Below, one piece after another: positions 27,708 to 37,400 of a stretch of DNA of 64,000 nt. Made by a program: the position numbers and the translations under genes. Source of the DNA: Sisyra terminalis (Eukaryota > Arthropoda > Insecta > Neuroptera > Sisyridae); the NCBI GenBank assembly GCA_958496175.1, contig OY292277.1, positions 3,906,001-3,970,000 on the forward strand, read 5' to 3'. Position 1 is the stretch's first letter, and each line of letters begins with the position of its first letter. The notes under the pieces were generated by a model that did no database searches, had not been told where the DNA came from, and saw only the letters and a list, made by a program, of their open reading frames with translations.

Positions 27708-30700
27708 ATGGGAAAAATTTGCACAGCATGTACAGATAGACTTATACTTTCGATTGGCATCCAAAAAAAATTTTTTTTTTATTTGACCATTTTCGAGAAA
27801 AATCAACGATGGTTAACCCACGGTTTTTTTTGGCGAAAAATCTTTTTGTTTCGAAATCGAAAAAGATTGTTATATTATCGTTCTATACATTGTTACGAAC
27901 CCGAAACTGCCTTTGGTTCGAAAATCATCCCTTATATAACGATGGTACATGCAATTGTTGAAGAAGCCACGTTCGTCTCTCCCTCTTAGTGGGAAGTATG
28001 CATCCCTTAAACTGCATGTTCAACCCTTAAACGTGGTTTGTTATGGGAAAAATTTGCACAGCATGTACAGATAGACTTATACTTTCGATTGGCATCCAAA
28101 AAAAATTTTTTTTTTATTTGACCATTTTCGAGAAAAATCAACGATGGTTAACCCACGGTTTTTTTTGGCGAAAAATCTTTTTGTTTCGAAATCGAAAAAG
28201 ATTGTTATATTATCGTTCTATACATTGTTACGAACCCGAAACTGCCTTTGGTTCGAAAATCATCCCTTATATAACGATGGTACATGCAATTGTTGAAGAA
28301 GCCACGTTCGTCTCTCCCTCTTAGTGGGAAGTATGCATCCCTTAAACTGCATGTTCAACCCTTAAACGTGGTTTGTTATGGGAAAATTTGCACAGCATGT
28401 ACAGATAGACTTATACTTTCGATTGGCATCCAAAAAAAATTTTTTTTTTATTTGAACATTTTCGTGAAAAATCAACGATGGTTAACCCACGGTTTTTTTT
28501 GGCGAAAAATCTTTTTGTTTCGAAATCGAAAAAGATTGTTATATTATCGTTCTATACATTGTTACGAACCCGAAACTGCCTTTGGTTCGAAAATCATCCC
28601 TTATATAACGATGGTACATGCAATTGTTGAAGAAGCCACGTTCGTCTCTCCCTCTTAGTGGGAAGTATGCATCCCTTAAACTGCATGTTCAACCCTTAAA
28701 CGTGGTTTGTTATGGGAAAATTTGCACAGCATGTACAGATAGACTTATACTTTCGATTGGCATCCAAAAAAAATTTTTTTTTTATTTGAACATTTTCGTG
28801 AAAAATCAACGATGGTTAACCCACGGTTTTTTTTGGCGAAAAATCTTTTTGTTTCGAAATCGAAAAAGATTGTTATATTATCGTTCTATACATTGTTACG
28901 AACCCGAAACTGCCTTTGGTTCGAAAATCATCCCTTATATAACGATGGTACATGCAATTGTTGAAGAAGCCACGTTCGTCTCTCCCTCTTAGTGGGAAGT
29001 ATGCATCCCTTAAACTGCATGTTCAACCCTTAAACGTGGTTTGTTATGGGAAAATTTGCACAGCATGTACAGATAGACTTATACTTTCGATTGGCATCCA
29101 AAAAAAATTTTTTTTTTATTTGAACATTTTCGTGAAAAATCAACGATGGTTAACCCACGGTTTTTTTTGGCGAAAAATCTTTTTGTTTCGAAATCGAAAA
29201 AGATTGTTATATTATCGTTCTATACATTGTTACGAACCCGAAACTGCCTTTGGTTCGAAAATCATCCCTTATATAACGATGGTACATGCAATTGTTGAAG
29301 AAGCCACGTTCGTCTCTCCCTCTTAGTGGGAAGTATGCATCCCTTAAACTGCATGTTCAACCCTTAAACGTGGTTTGTTATGGGAAAAATTTGCACAGCA
29401 TGTACAGATAGACTTATACTTTCGATTGGCATCCAAAAAAAATTTTTTTTTTATTTGACCATTTTCGAGAAAAATCAACGATGGTTAACCCACGGTTTTT
29501 TTTGGCGAAAAATCTTTTTGTTTCGAAATCGAAAAAGATTGTTATATTATCGTTCTATACATTGTTACGAACCCGAAACTGCCTTTGGTTCGAAAATCAT
29601 CCCTTATATAACGATGGTACATGCAATTGTTGAAGAAGCCACGTTCGTCTCTCCCTCTTAGTGGGAAGTATGCATCCCTTAAACTGCATGTTCAACCCTT
29701 AAACGTGGTTTGTTATGGGAAAATTTGCACAGCATGTACAGATAGACTTATACTTTCGATTGGCATCCAAAAAAAATTTTTTTTTTATTTGAACATTTTC
29801 GTGAAAAATCAACGATGGTTAACCCACGGTTTTTTTTGGCGAAAAATCTTTTTGTTTCGAAATCGAAAAAGATTGTTATATTATCGTTCTATACATTGTT
29901 ACGAACCCGAAACTGCCTTTGGTTCGAAAATCATCCCTTATATAACGATGGTACATGCAATTGTTGAAGAAGCCACGTTCGTCTCTCCCTCTTAGTGGGA
30001 AGTATGCATCCCTTAAACTGCATGTTCAACCCTTAAACGTGGTTTGTTATGGGAAAATTTGCACAGCATGTACAGATAGACTTATACTTTCGATTGGCAT
30101 CCAAAAAAAATTTTTTTTTTATTTGAACATTTTCGTGAAAAATCAACGATGGTTAACCCACGGTTTTTTTTGGCGAAAAATCTTTTTGTTTCGAAATCGA
30201 AAAAGATTGTTATATTATCGTTCTATACATTGTTACGAACCCGAAACTGCCTTTGGTTCGAAAATCATCCCTTATATAACGATGGTACATGCAATTGTTG
30301 AAGAAGCCACGTTCGTCTCTCCCTCTTAGTGGGAAGTATGCATCCCTTAAACTGCATGTTCAACCCTTAAACGTGGTTTGTTATGGGAAAATTTGCACAG
30401 CATGTACAGATAGACTTATACTTTCGATTGGCATCCAAAAAAAATTTTTTTTTTATTTGAACATTTTCGTGAAAAATCAACGATGGTTAACCCACGGTTT
30501 TTTTTGGCGAAAAATCTTTTTGTTTCGAAATCGAAAAAGATTGTTATATTATCGTTCTATACATTGTTACGAACCCGAAACTGCCTTTGGTTCGAAAATC
30601 ATCCCTTATATAACGATGGTACATGCAATTGTTGAAGAAGCCACGTTCGTCTCTCCCTCTTAGTGGGAAGTATGCATCCCTTAAACTGCATGTTCAACCC

Positions 30701-32721
30701 TTAAACGTGGTTTGTTATGGGAAAAATTTGCACAGCATGTACAGATAGACTTATACTTTCGATTGGCATCCAAAAAAAATTTTTTTTTTATTTGACCATT
30801 TTCGAGAAAAATCAACGATGGTTAACCCACGGTTTTTTTTGGCGAAAAATCTTTTTGTTTCGAAATCGAAAAAGATTGTTATATTATCGTTCTATACATT
30901 GTTACGAACCCGAAACTGCCTTTGGTTCGAAAATCATCCCTTATATAACGATGGTACATGCAATTGTTGAAGAAGCCACGTTCGTCTCTCCCTCTTAGTG
31001 GGAAGTATGCATCCCTTAAACTGCATGTTCAACCCTTAAACGTGGTTTGTTATGGGAAAATTTGCACAGCATGTACAGATAGACTTATACTTTCGATTGG
31101 CATCCAAAAAAAATTTTTTTTTTATTTGAACATTTTCGTGAAAAATCAACGATGGTTAACCCACGGTTTTTTTTGGCGAAAAATCTTTTTGTTTCGAAAT
31201 CGAAAAAGATTGTTATATTATCGTTCTATACATTGTTACGAACCCGAAACTGCCTTTGGTTCGAAAATCATCCCTTATATAACGATGGTACATGCAATTG
31301 TTGAAGAAGCCACGTTCGTCTCTCCCTCTTAGTGGGAAGTATGCATCCCTTAAACTGCATGTTCAACCCTTAAACGTGGTTTGTTATGGGAAAATTTGCA
31401 CAGCATGTACAGATAGACTTATACTTTCGATTGGCATCCAAAAAAAATTTTTTTTTTATTTGAACATTTTCGTGAAAAATCAACGATGGTTAACCCACGG
31501 TTTTTTTTGGCGAAAAATCTTTTTGTTTCGAAATCGAAAAAGATTGTTATATTATCGTTCTATACATTGTTACGAACCCGAAACTGCCTTTGGTTCGAAA
31601 ATCATCCCTTATATAACGATGGTACATGCAATTGTTGAAGAAGCCACGTTCGTCTCTCCCTCTTAGTGGGAAGTATGCATCCCTTAAACTGCATGTTCAA
31701 CCCTTAAACGTGGTTTGTTATGGGAAAATTTGCACAGCATGTACAGATAGACTTATACTTTCGATTGGCATCCAAAAAAAATTTTTTTTTTATTTGAACA
31801 TTTTCGTGAAAAATCAACGATGGTTAACCCACGGTTTTTTTTGGCGAAAAATCTTTTTGTTTCGAAATCGAAAAAGATTGTTATATTATCGTTCTATACA
31901 TTGTTACGAACCCGAAACTGCCTTTGGTTCGAAAATCATCCCTTATATAACGATGGTACATGCAATTGTTGAAGAAGCCACGTTCGTCTCTCCCTCTTAG
32001 TGGGAAGTATGCATCCCTTAAACTGCATGTTCAACCCTTAAACGTGGTTTGTTATGGGAAAATTTGCACAGCATGTACAGATAGACTTATACTTTCGATT
32101 GGCATCCAAAAAAAATTTTTTTTTTATTTGAACATTTTCGTGAAAAATCAACGATGGTTAACCCACGGTTTTTTTTGGCGAAAAATCTTTTTGTTTCGAA
32201 ATCGAAAAAGATTGTTATATTATCGTTCTATACATTGTTACGAACCCGAAACTGCCTTTGGTTCGAAAATCATCCCTTATATAACGATGGTACATGCAAT
32301 TGTTGAAGAAGCCACGTTCGTCTCTCCCTCTTAGTGGGAAGTATGCATCCCTTAAACTGCATGTTCAACCCTTAAACGTGGTTTGTTATGGGAAAATTTG
32401 CACAGCATGTACAGATAGACTTATACTTTCGATTGGCATCCAAAAAAAATTTTTTTTTTATTTGAACATTTTCGTGAAAAATCAACGATGGTTAACCCAC
32501 GGTTTTTTTTGGCGAAAAATCTTTTTGTTTCGAAATCGAAAAAGATTGTTATATTATCGTTCTATACATTGTTACGAACCCGAAACTGCCTTTGGTTCGA
32601 AAATCATCCCTTATATAACGATGGTACATGCAATTGTTGAAGAAGCCACGTTCGTCTCTCCCTCTTAGTGGGAAGTATGCATCCCTTAAACTGCATGTTC
32701 AACCCTTAAACGTGGTTTGTT
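27708..32721. repeat. Right-hand satellite subfamily, 334-bp monomers with 1,337-bp superunit
   Basis: From 27,708 the A/T tract changes to A8T10 followed by ATTTG, and from 28,378 most units carry GGGAAAATTTGC, TTGAACATTTTCG and GTGAAAAATC and are 334 bp long. The older form (335 bp, GGGAAAAATTTGC, CGAGAAAAATC) recurs at 28,043, 29,380, 30,717 and 32,722. The first two intervals are 1,337 bp (335 plus three times 334); the last interval holds five 334-bp units. This is a homogenised block next to the array edge. Confidence 0.85.
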
Positions 32722-32978
32722 ATGGGAAAAATTTGCACAGCATGTACAGATAGACTTATACTTTCGATTGGCATCCAAAAAAAATTTTTTTTTTATTTGA
32801 CCATTTTCGAGAAAAATCAACGATGGTTAACCCACGGTTTTTTTTGGCGAAAAATCTTTTTGTTTCGAAATCGAAAAAGATTGTTATATTATCGTTCTAT
32901 ACATTGTTACGAACCCGAAACTGCCTTTGGTTCGAAAATCATCCCTTTTATAACGATGTTACATGCGATTGAAGTTTA

Positions 32979-33360
32979 GATGGTTTTTATGATTTCTTCT
33001 GGCACTTTGATGGGCAATTTCTACCCTTAAACGTGGTTTGTTTTGGGAAAAATTTGCACAGCATGTACAGATGGACCTATACTTTCGATTGGCATCCTAA
33101 ACAAAATTTTTTTGAGTTTGACCATTATCGTGAAAAATCAACGATGGTTAATCCCACGGTTTTCTTTTTAACGAAAATTGACTTCCTTGGAACTTTGATG
33201 GTCGATTTCATCCCTTAAACGTGAATTTTCTTTTTGGAAAAATTTTCATAAGATGTTAAGATGAACGTATTGTATCGTTTGGCCATATTAGCAAACATTA
33301 TTTAAAATTTGACGATATTCGTGAAAAATTATTGATGATTATGTTTAAGTTTAGGCAACC
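32979..33360. repeat. Degenerate right edge of the satellite array
   Basis: After the last good monomer (32,722-32,978, cut short), satellite-like sequence continues but decays. A copy starts at CCCTTAAACGTGG (33,024) and a still more diverged one at CCCTTAAACGTGA (33,212); they keep the order of GGAAAAATTTGC, the GATTGGCATCC segment, TTTGACCATT and CGTGAAAAATCAACGATGG. The spacing here is 188 bp and not 335, and the stretch ACTTTGATGG..ATTTC is absent from the main units. By about 33,360 no similarity is visible. Confidence 0.8.
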
Positions 33361-34507
33361 CATTTTTATGATCTGTTAATCGGTTGCCTATACATAAATC
33401 AAAATTCTTTTGTTATAAATGACTGAGGTATATGTTTTGCGATGAATTAATTTTATTTTTATAATAATTAGAATTTTTCATGTTTTTTTCATTATGATTT
33501 TTATTAAATGGAAATAAATTTTTATTTCTTTTTAAGGTTAAAATGCTTTAAAAAGTTTGTATCAAATATTGTATTATTTTGTAGAAATGAAACAAAATTT
33601 TACAGAACTTATTTATTTAAAACAAATCTTTACATTAGATAGAAGTCTAAAACCTATACATATATATATAATATTATATAAAAATAACATAACAATTCGT
33701 TTCTTATATCTACAGGTTTATGTATAAACTTAATTTGCATTCTCTGAAAGAGAAAAATGGACGGAAAAAAATTGTCACTTTTAACTAGAAAATGTTTCCA
33801 ACACTAAAGACCTATCTAAAAAATATCAAGTCGCATCAAAAAGAAGATAAATTCATAAAGTATACCGTAAATTAAATGAGAAAAGTTGCATTGATTCCGT
33901 AATTATTTCATATATAAAACAAACCAAGTTTGAAAATGTCATGGTCATAGAGTTGAAGAAGTGTAAAAAAGCCCTGTAGTCCGTTGTTTTTTTTTTTGAA
34001 TTCACATTAAAAAAAAAGTAGTTAAAGTTAAAACCCAAAGAAGATATTAATAGAGATATAAATTCAAAACGGCACTTCAATTCAATTTTAATTACAAACA
34101 CAAAATAAGTACAAATCCTTAAAATTAAAATCTGAATCAAATTTCGCCAATTTCTTGCAGATATTTTTGTGCTAATTAAATTAACCTGGTCTAGAGAATT
34201 AGATTGATACCCTTTTGACTAAAAACGGAAACTCAATCCAAACATGTCGTTATCAACTTTTGAAATTAAATACTTATTTAGCTCTAAATACGAAAAATAC
34301 AAAAATATAAAATATTTTATGTATTTCTCGCAATGGCAACATTATCGTTTCTAGTATCGTTAATCCCAAAATCATAAATATTTACATATTATTCGTTTAA
34401 ATAAAATTGTGTCACATGTGATTGATACATAAAATTAAAAAAGAGAAAAATCATACTATTTAAACTTTCAGAATTTCAGGAAGACATTGAAAGATGCGAG
34501 AAACACA
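33361..34507. other. Intergenic 3' flank, no gene recognised
   Basis: AT-rich DNA between the satellite edge and the stop codon of the scavenger receptor gene. Short TA-rich runs such as that at 33,660-33,690 are the only structure. The 3' untranslated region of the minus-strand gene must begin at 34,507, but I see no clear AATAAA on the minus strand close to the stop; an ATTAAA is possible near 34,087. An open minus frame at 33,853-34,140 has no recognisable content. Confidence 0.5.
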
Positions 34508-34789
34508 TTATTTTGAAACATTTTCTAGTTGCATTTGATCTTCGATTGTGAACGCTTTATTCGCATGAGGTTTGGTCGGTGCATTGCCGTTGGTAGCCCC
34601 AAACTGCGGGGTGTTAAGTCGTAAAGTGCTATGAGCATGAGCCGCTTTAATCAATCTCCACACAGCCGTAACTAGTAACAATGTTCCAACGACATACAAT
34701 CCAATCATTAATGCAGTTCGTGCAATTGGCGGAGCTTTCGTCGCCAAATTCAGCAAATCAGTCACTTCTTCGGGCAGTCCAGAAATTCC
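34508..34789 (-). CDS. CD36-family scavenger receptor, last coding exon (C-terminal membrane segment and tail)
   Basis: The acceptor TTTTTGCAG precedes GGA-ATT-TCT and the frame is phase 0; it ends with TAA at 34,508-34,510 (93 residues). It begins GISGLPEEVTDLLNLATKAP, the juxtamembrane part of the ectodomain, followed by a hydrophobic segment ALMIGLYVVGTLLLVTAVW flanked by a basic RLIKAAH stop-transfer. The cytoplasmic tail is about 45 residues and polar, ending LENVSK; no clear endocytic dileucine or tyrosine motif is visible. The tail is longer than the few residues typical of vertebrate CD36. An ORF extending upstream through the acceptor (starting MFLQ) is intron readthrough and not the start. 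Confidence 0.93.
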   Translation of the reverse strand, partial: GISGLPEEVTDLLNLATKAPPIARTALMIGLYVVGTLLLVTAVWRLIKAAHAHSTLRLNTPQFGATNGNAPTKPHANKAFTIEDQMQLENVSK

Positions 34790-34845
34790 CTGCAAAAACA
34801 ACAGTGGTGTCAGTAATTGATTGAAATTCGATTCTCAAGTTTTAC

Positions 34846-34971
34846 CTCTTCAAACCACATAATCGGAAAGACAATATCGGGGAATGTGGCCACTTGTTTA
34901 ATATCAATCACTTGAGTTACAGCCAAATTTATTTGGATTCGGGCTCGAGCGTTGAGGGTAGTTCCCATTTC
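34846..34971 (-). CDS. CD36-family scavenger receptor, exon G
   Basis: A 42-codon exon in phase 0 at both ends. The acceptor is TTTTTTTTAAG and the donor GTAAAA. It encodes EMGTTLNARARIQINLAV followed by TQV..VATFPDIVFPIMWFEE, the strongly conserved membrane-proximal strand of CD36 proteins ending just before the second membrane segment. Introns on either side are only 54 and 56 bp. Confidence 0.95.
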
Positions 34972-35025
34972 CTTAAAAAAAAAACATTCATTTTTCTGAA
35001 AGAATTTCCCAATCAATCATCTTAC

Positions 35026-35147
35026 CGGTTGGACATCAAGGAACAATTTATGTTTTTCTGGATCTGGAGGAGAGATGCCTTCCACTGCCGTTCTCAAACT
35101 ATCGTCCGCCAAATAGAAATGTGGGAATGATAGCATAACAGGTGAGT
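35026..35147 (-). CDS. CD36-family scavenger receptor, exon F
   Basis: 122 bases: AC completes a split GAC codon (Asp) and 40 codons follow, ending in CCG before GTAAGA. It encodes SPVMLSFPHFYLADDSLR, then AVEGISPPDPEKHKLFLDVQP. The SFPHFYLAD stretch and the 'P.PEKH..FLDVQP' stretch are family hallmarks. The acceptor CTTTTAG is 63 bases from a mobile-element insertion in the upstream intron. Confidence 0.95.
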
Positions 35148-35619
35148 CTAAAAGATTGGTAAAAGAACCAGAGATATTTTACTATTGTAAAAAAAAATCC
35201 TTTTCGGTTACTGTGTATACAATATATAAAATATATTACAGTCCAATTTATGTAGTATAATTTAACATAATCTATACTAATATATAAAATTCTTACGTCT
35301 GTCTGTACATTTCGATTTTGAACCCAATTTTAGAGTAAATATTGGTTTCAAGAAGCCCTTATTCCAAATTTAACAATTTTAAAAATTTTGTCTGTCTGTA
35401 AAACTTAAAGTAAATACGTTTTTAAAACCGTGCATACATTAAATCCTGTATTTATATATTCCCTCTGACTGATGAAATTTTAATATTCGATGAATTTCAT
35501 ATAATTTCATATAATAATTTTCATATGCCACAACAAATAGCAAATTTAAAAAGAAAATATAATCTACACCTACGTTACGCAGACGAAGTCGCGGCGATCA
35601 GCTAGTAATATATAAAAAT

Positions 35620-35881
35620 CATACCACCAACATAAATTTGAACAGAAGTTCAAACAAAAATATTCGTGACGTATTGCCCAGATACGTATTTCGATTGCCA
35701 AGCAATCTTCCTCAGTGGTCATCAAGTAGTTTGGATCACTCCGTAACTGCTTTGTGGTGATTCATCACAAACTACTTGATGACCACTGATGAAGATTGCT
35801 TGGCAATCGAAATACGTATCTGGGCAATACGTCACGAATATTTTTGTTTTAACTTCTTTTCAAATTTATGTTGGTGGTATG
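35620..35881. repeat. Inner palindrome of the nested element
   Basis: Left arm 35,620-35,755 and right arm 35,765-35,881 are near-perfect reverse complements (CATCAAGTAGTTTGG against CCAAACTACTTGATG form). The same palindrome recurs at 61,087-61,332, so it is a mobile module, not a local accident. It should form a long hairpin in single-stranded form. Confidence 0.85.
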
Positions 35882-36232
35882 ATTATTATATATCACTAGC
35901 TGATCGCCGCGACTTCGTCTGCGTAACGTAGGTGTAGATTATATTTTCTTTTTAAATTTTCTATTTGTTGTGGCTTATGAAAATTATTATATGAAATTAT
36001 ATGAAATTCATCGAATATTAAAATTTCACCAGTCAAAGGGAATATATAAATACAGGATTTAATGTATGTACGATTTTAAAAACGTATTTACTTTAAGTTT
36101 AATTACTATTTTTATTAATACTACTACTACTACTACTGTTACCTTTTTTCGTTAATATTTCCTTATTGAGAAACTCTAAGGGTCTATTTACAATAATTTT
36201 GTTAAAAAAAATAAAAAAAAAAGTTTATTCTA

Positions 36233-36297
36233 AGATTTGAACTCACGTATTTATAATTAGGAGCATTAGAATGTTAGATACGTAAGCCATTAAGCTA
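36233..36297 (-). other. tRNA-like pol III promoter region (tRNA-derived repeat head)
   Basis: On the minus strand TAGCTTAATGG (36,287-36,297) fits the tRNA A box (TRGCNNARYGG) and GTGAGTTCAAATCT (B-box core 36,233-36,243) fits the B box. Between them ATTCTAA reads as an anticodon loop with TCT (Arg). The arms no longer pair well, and A-to-B spacing is long, so this is not a functional tRNA gene; it resembles the head of a tRNA-derived SINE. It sits inside the middle layer of the nested fold-back element. Confidence 0.5.
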
Positions 36298-36599
36298 TTA
36301 ATATCAACTATGTGCTTTATATATATAAACATTTATATTTTAAAGAGGCATTTTTTTAAAATTTAAATTGATTTTTCTGTGCTTTTTATCAGTTCAACTA
36401 AAAATATTTTTACAGATTATTTTGTAACTTTAAATTACCTTTCTAATGATATATAATTCATTTGTCTAGTGTAAAAATTTCTGTTTTCATCCCTAGGGAA
36501 TACCTTCCCTTATTATTTTTTTGGAATGATAAGTAGCCTATAGTCTGTGGGAAATTATGTTGTATCTTAATACCAAATTTCATTAAATTCGGTTGTTCC

Positions 36600-36665
36600 G
36601 TTCTTTAGTTAAATCGGGACACACAGACAGACAGACAGACAAAAATTTTAAAAATGGTAAATTTG
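36600..36665 (+). repeat. (GACA)n-bearing retroelement-like tail
   Basis: GGGACACACAGACAGACAGA followed by CAGACAAAAATTTTAAAAATGG. This type of tail (preceded by ATTTCATTAAATTCGGTTGT) is common at the 3' ends of short insect retroelements. It lies within the fold-back insertion; an inverted relative (GTCTGTCTGTA) is at 35,390-35,400 and near 35,300. Confidence 0.45.
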
Positions 36666-36881
36666 AAATAATAGCCTTTTGAAACAAATATTTACTCGAA
36701 AATTGGGCTCAAAATCGAAATGTACAGACAAACGTAAGCATTTTATATATTAGTATAGATTATATTAAATTATACTACATAAATTGGACTGCAATATATT
36801 TTATACACAGTATAACTGTTCAAAGTCAGCGAAAAAATCTTATTTTGACCTTTTCGGTTAACTATACAAAAATTTACGAAC

Positions 36882-37048
36882 CAAATTGACACAGCGAAAC
36901 GTTGAAAAGTCCATTGGGTGCACATGGAGGTCCATGGGGACAGAAACACTTGTTTTCGGGATGCCGATCAATGCTAGCGAAAACATCTTTCGGTGGTGTA
37001 AAACGATATCCTTCCACATCACCTTTAGTAGTCACCGTTTTTTCATAT
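36882..37048 (-). CDS. CD36-family scavenger receptor, exon E (cysteine-rich)
   Basis: 167 bases: one base completes AGA (Arg), then 55 codons, then one G of a split Asp codon. It encodes YEKTVTTKGDVEGYRFTPP, DVFASIDRHPENKCFCPHGP, PCAPNGLFNVSLCQF. Four cysteines here (in NKCFC, PPC and SLCQF) belong to the three conserved ectodomain disulfides of the family. Donor choice: GTTCGT at 36,881 is weaker than GTAAAT four bases further on, but only the former keeps the frame into exon F (…CQF-D-SPV). This is the least certain junction in the gene. Confidence 0.92.
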
Positions 37049-37108
37049 CTAAACACAATTTCCCAAAAATAATTTCCTACTTTAACTTTTCCAAAATCAA
37101 CAATTTAC

Positions 37109-37335
37109 CTTAGTGGTAACAAACGGCAAAGATCCTTATCGTAAATATATAACGTCGTATTTTTCGAGATATGCGGCGGGAAAATCGATCCATCCGATCC
37201 ATGCAACGAATTACAGGATTCTTCGGTCCAATGCGACAAATGTGTACGTCCATTAAATCTATCAATAATTCCAAACTTAGTGATATCAGACGCACCGGTG
37301 AAAATCGTTACAACATCGGGAGATGTTCCGTTTTT
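37109..37335 (-). CDS. CD36-family scavenger receptor, exon D
   Basis: 227 bases, 75 codons plus AG of a split Arg codon. The acceptor is TTTTGGTAG and the donor GTAAAT. It encodes KNGTSPDVVTIFTGASDITK, then FGIIDRFNGRTHLSHWTEES, CNSLHGSDGSIFPPHI and DKDLCRLLPL. It contains two of the six conserved ectodomain cysteines and sequons at NGT and NTT. Flanking introns are 60 and 65 bp. Confidence 0.95.
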
Positions 37336-37400
37336 CTACCAAAAGAAAAAAAGGGAAAAATCAATTTATTGATTTAAAAATTCAGATTTTAACTACTTAC

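Larger units (their letters stand above)
1..32978. repeat. 335-bp tandem satellite DNA array (about 98 monomers)
   Basis: Seen directly: the same 335-bp unit repeats head to tail without interruption from base 1 to about 32,978, for example with units starting at 244, 579, 914, 1,249 and 1,584. Most units differ by only a few substitutions; from 28,378 many are 334 bp because one A is lost in the GGGAAAAATTTGC stretch. Each unit has an A9/T8 tract (CATCCAAAAAAAAATTTT), a dyad around AATCTTTTT...AAAAAGATT, and a CCCTTAAACGTGG segment. No other gene or mobile element interrupts it. The array runs off the left edge, so its real size is unknown. The copy number, homogeneity and A-tracts are what is known of pericentromeric or heterochromatic satellites in insects; location and function are inference. 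Low-copy open frames of 68 to 124 codons in the units are addressed separately and are not called as genes. Confidence 0.98.
35199..36860. mobile_element. Nested fold-back element inserted in the exon E-F intron, with 12-bp target duplication
   Basis: The 12-mer CCTTTTCGGTTA flanks the insertion at 35,199-35,210 and 36,849-36,860. Inside, three inverted layers are visible. Outer: CAGTCCAATTTATGTAG at the left and CTACATAAATTGGACTG at the right. Middle: a sequence containing GATCGCCGCGACTTCGTCTG at 35,900-36,770, and a shorter inverted copy at 35,275-35,619. Inner: a palindrome at 35,620-35,881 with arms containing ATTCGTGACGTATTGCCC. The element ends at GTTCAAAGTCAGCG..ATCTTATTTTGA (36,848); the left end lacks about 45 bp of that terminus. 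No protein frame is visible, so it is non-autonomous. The class is unresolved. Confidence 0.8.

Noticed and set aside
1..32978. CRISPR array
   Set aside because: There are no short repeats with unique spacers; the whole 335-bp unit repeats, and the genome is eukaryotic.
244..32979. Tandem family of 93- to 124-residue proteins encoded by the satellite
   Set aside because: The frame is interrupted by different stop codons in many monomers (GCATGA, TATTAA, TTCTAG), and differences between monomers do not favour synonymous sites. The frame recurs because the DNA repeats.
34508..34801. 97-residue stand-alone protein starting MFLQ
   Set aside because: The first residues are intron and acceptor sequence (TTTTTGCAG); the frame is the last exon of the CD36-family gene.
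36233..36297. Functional tRNA-Arg gene
   Set aside because: The promoter boxes are present but acceptor, D and anticodon stems do not pair.
37171..37377. Plus-strand 68-residue frame
   Set aside because: It is the antisense of exon D.
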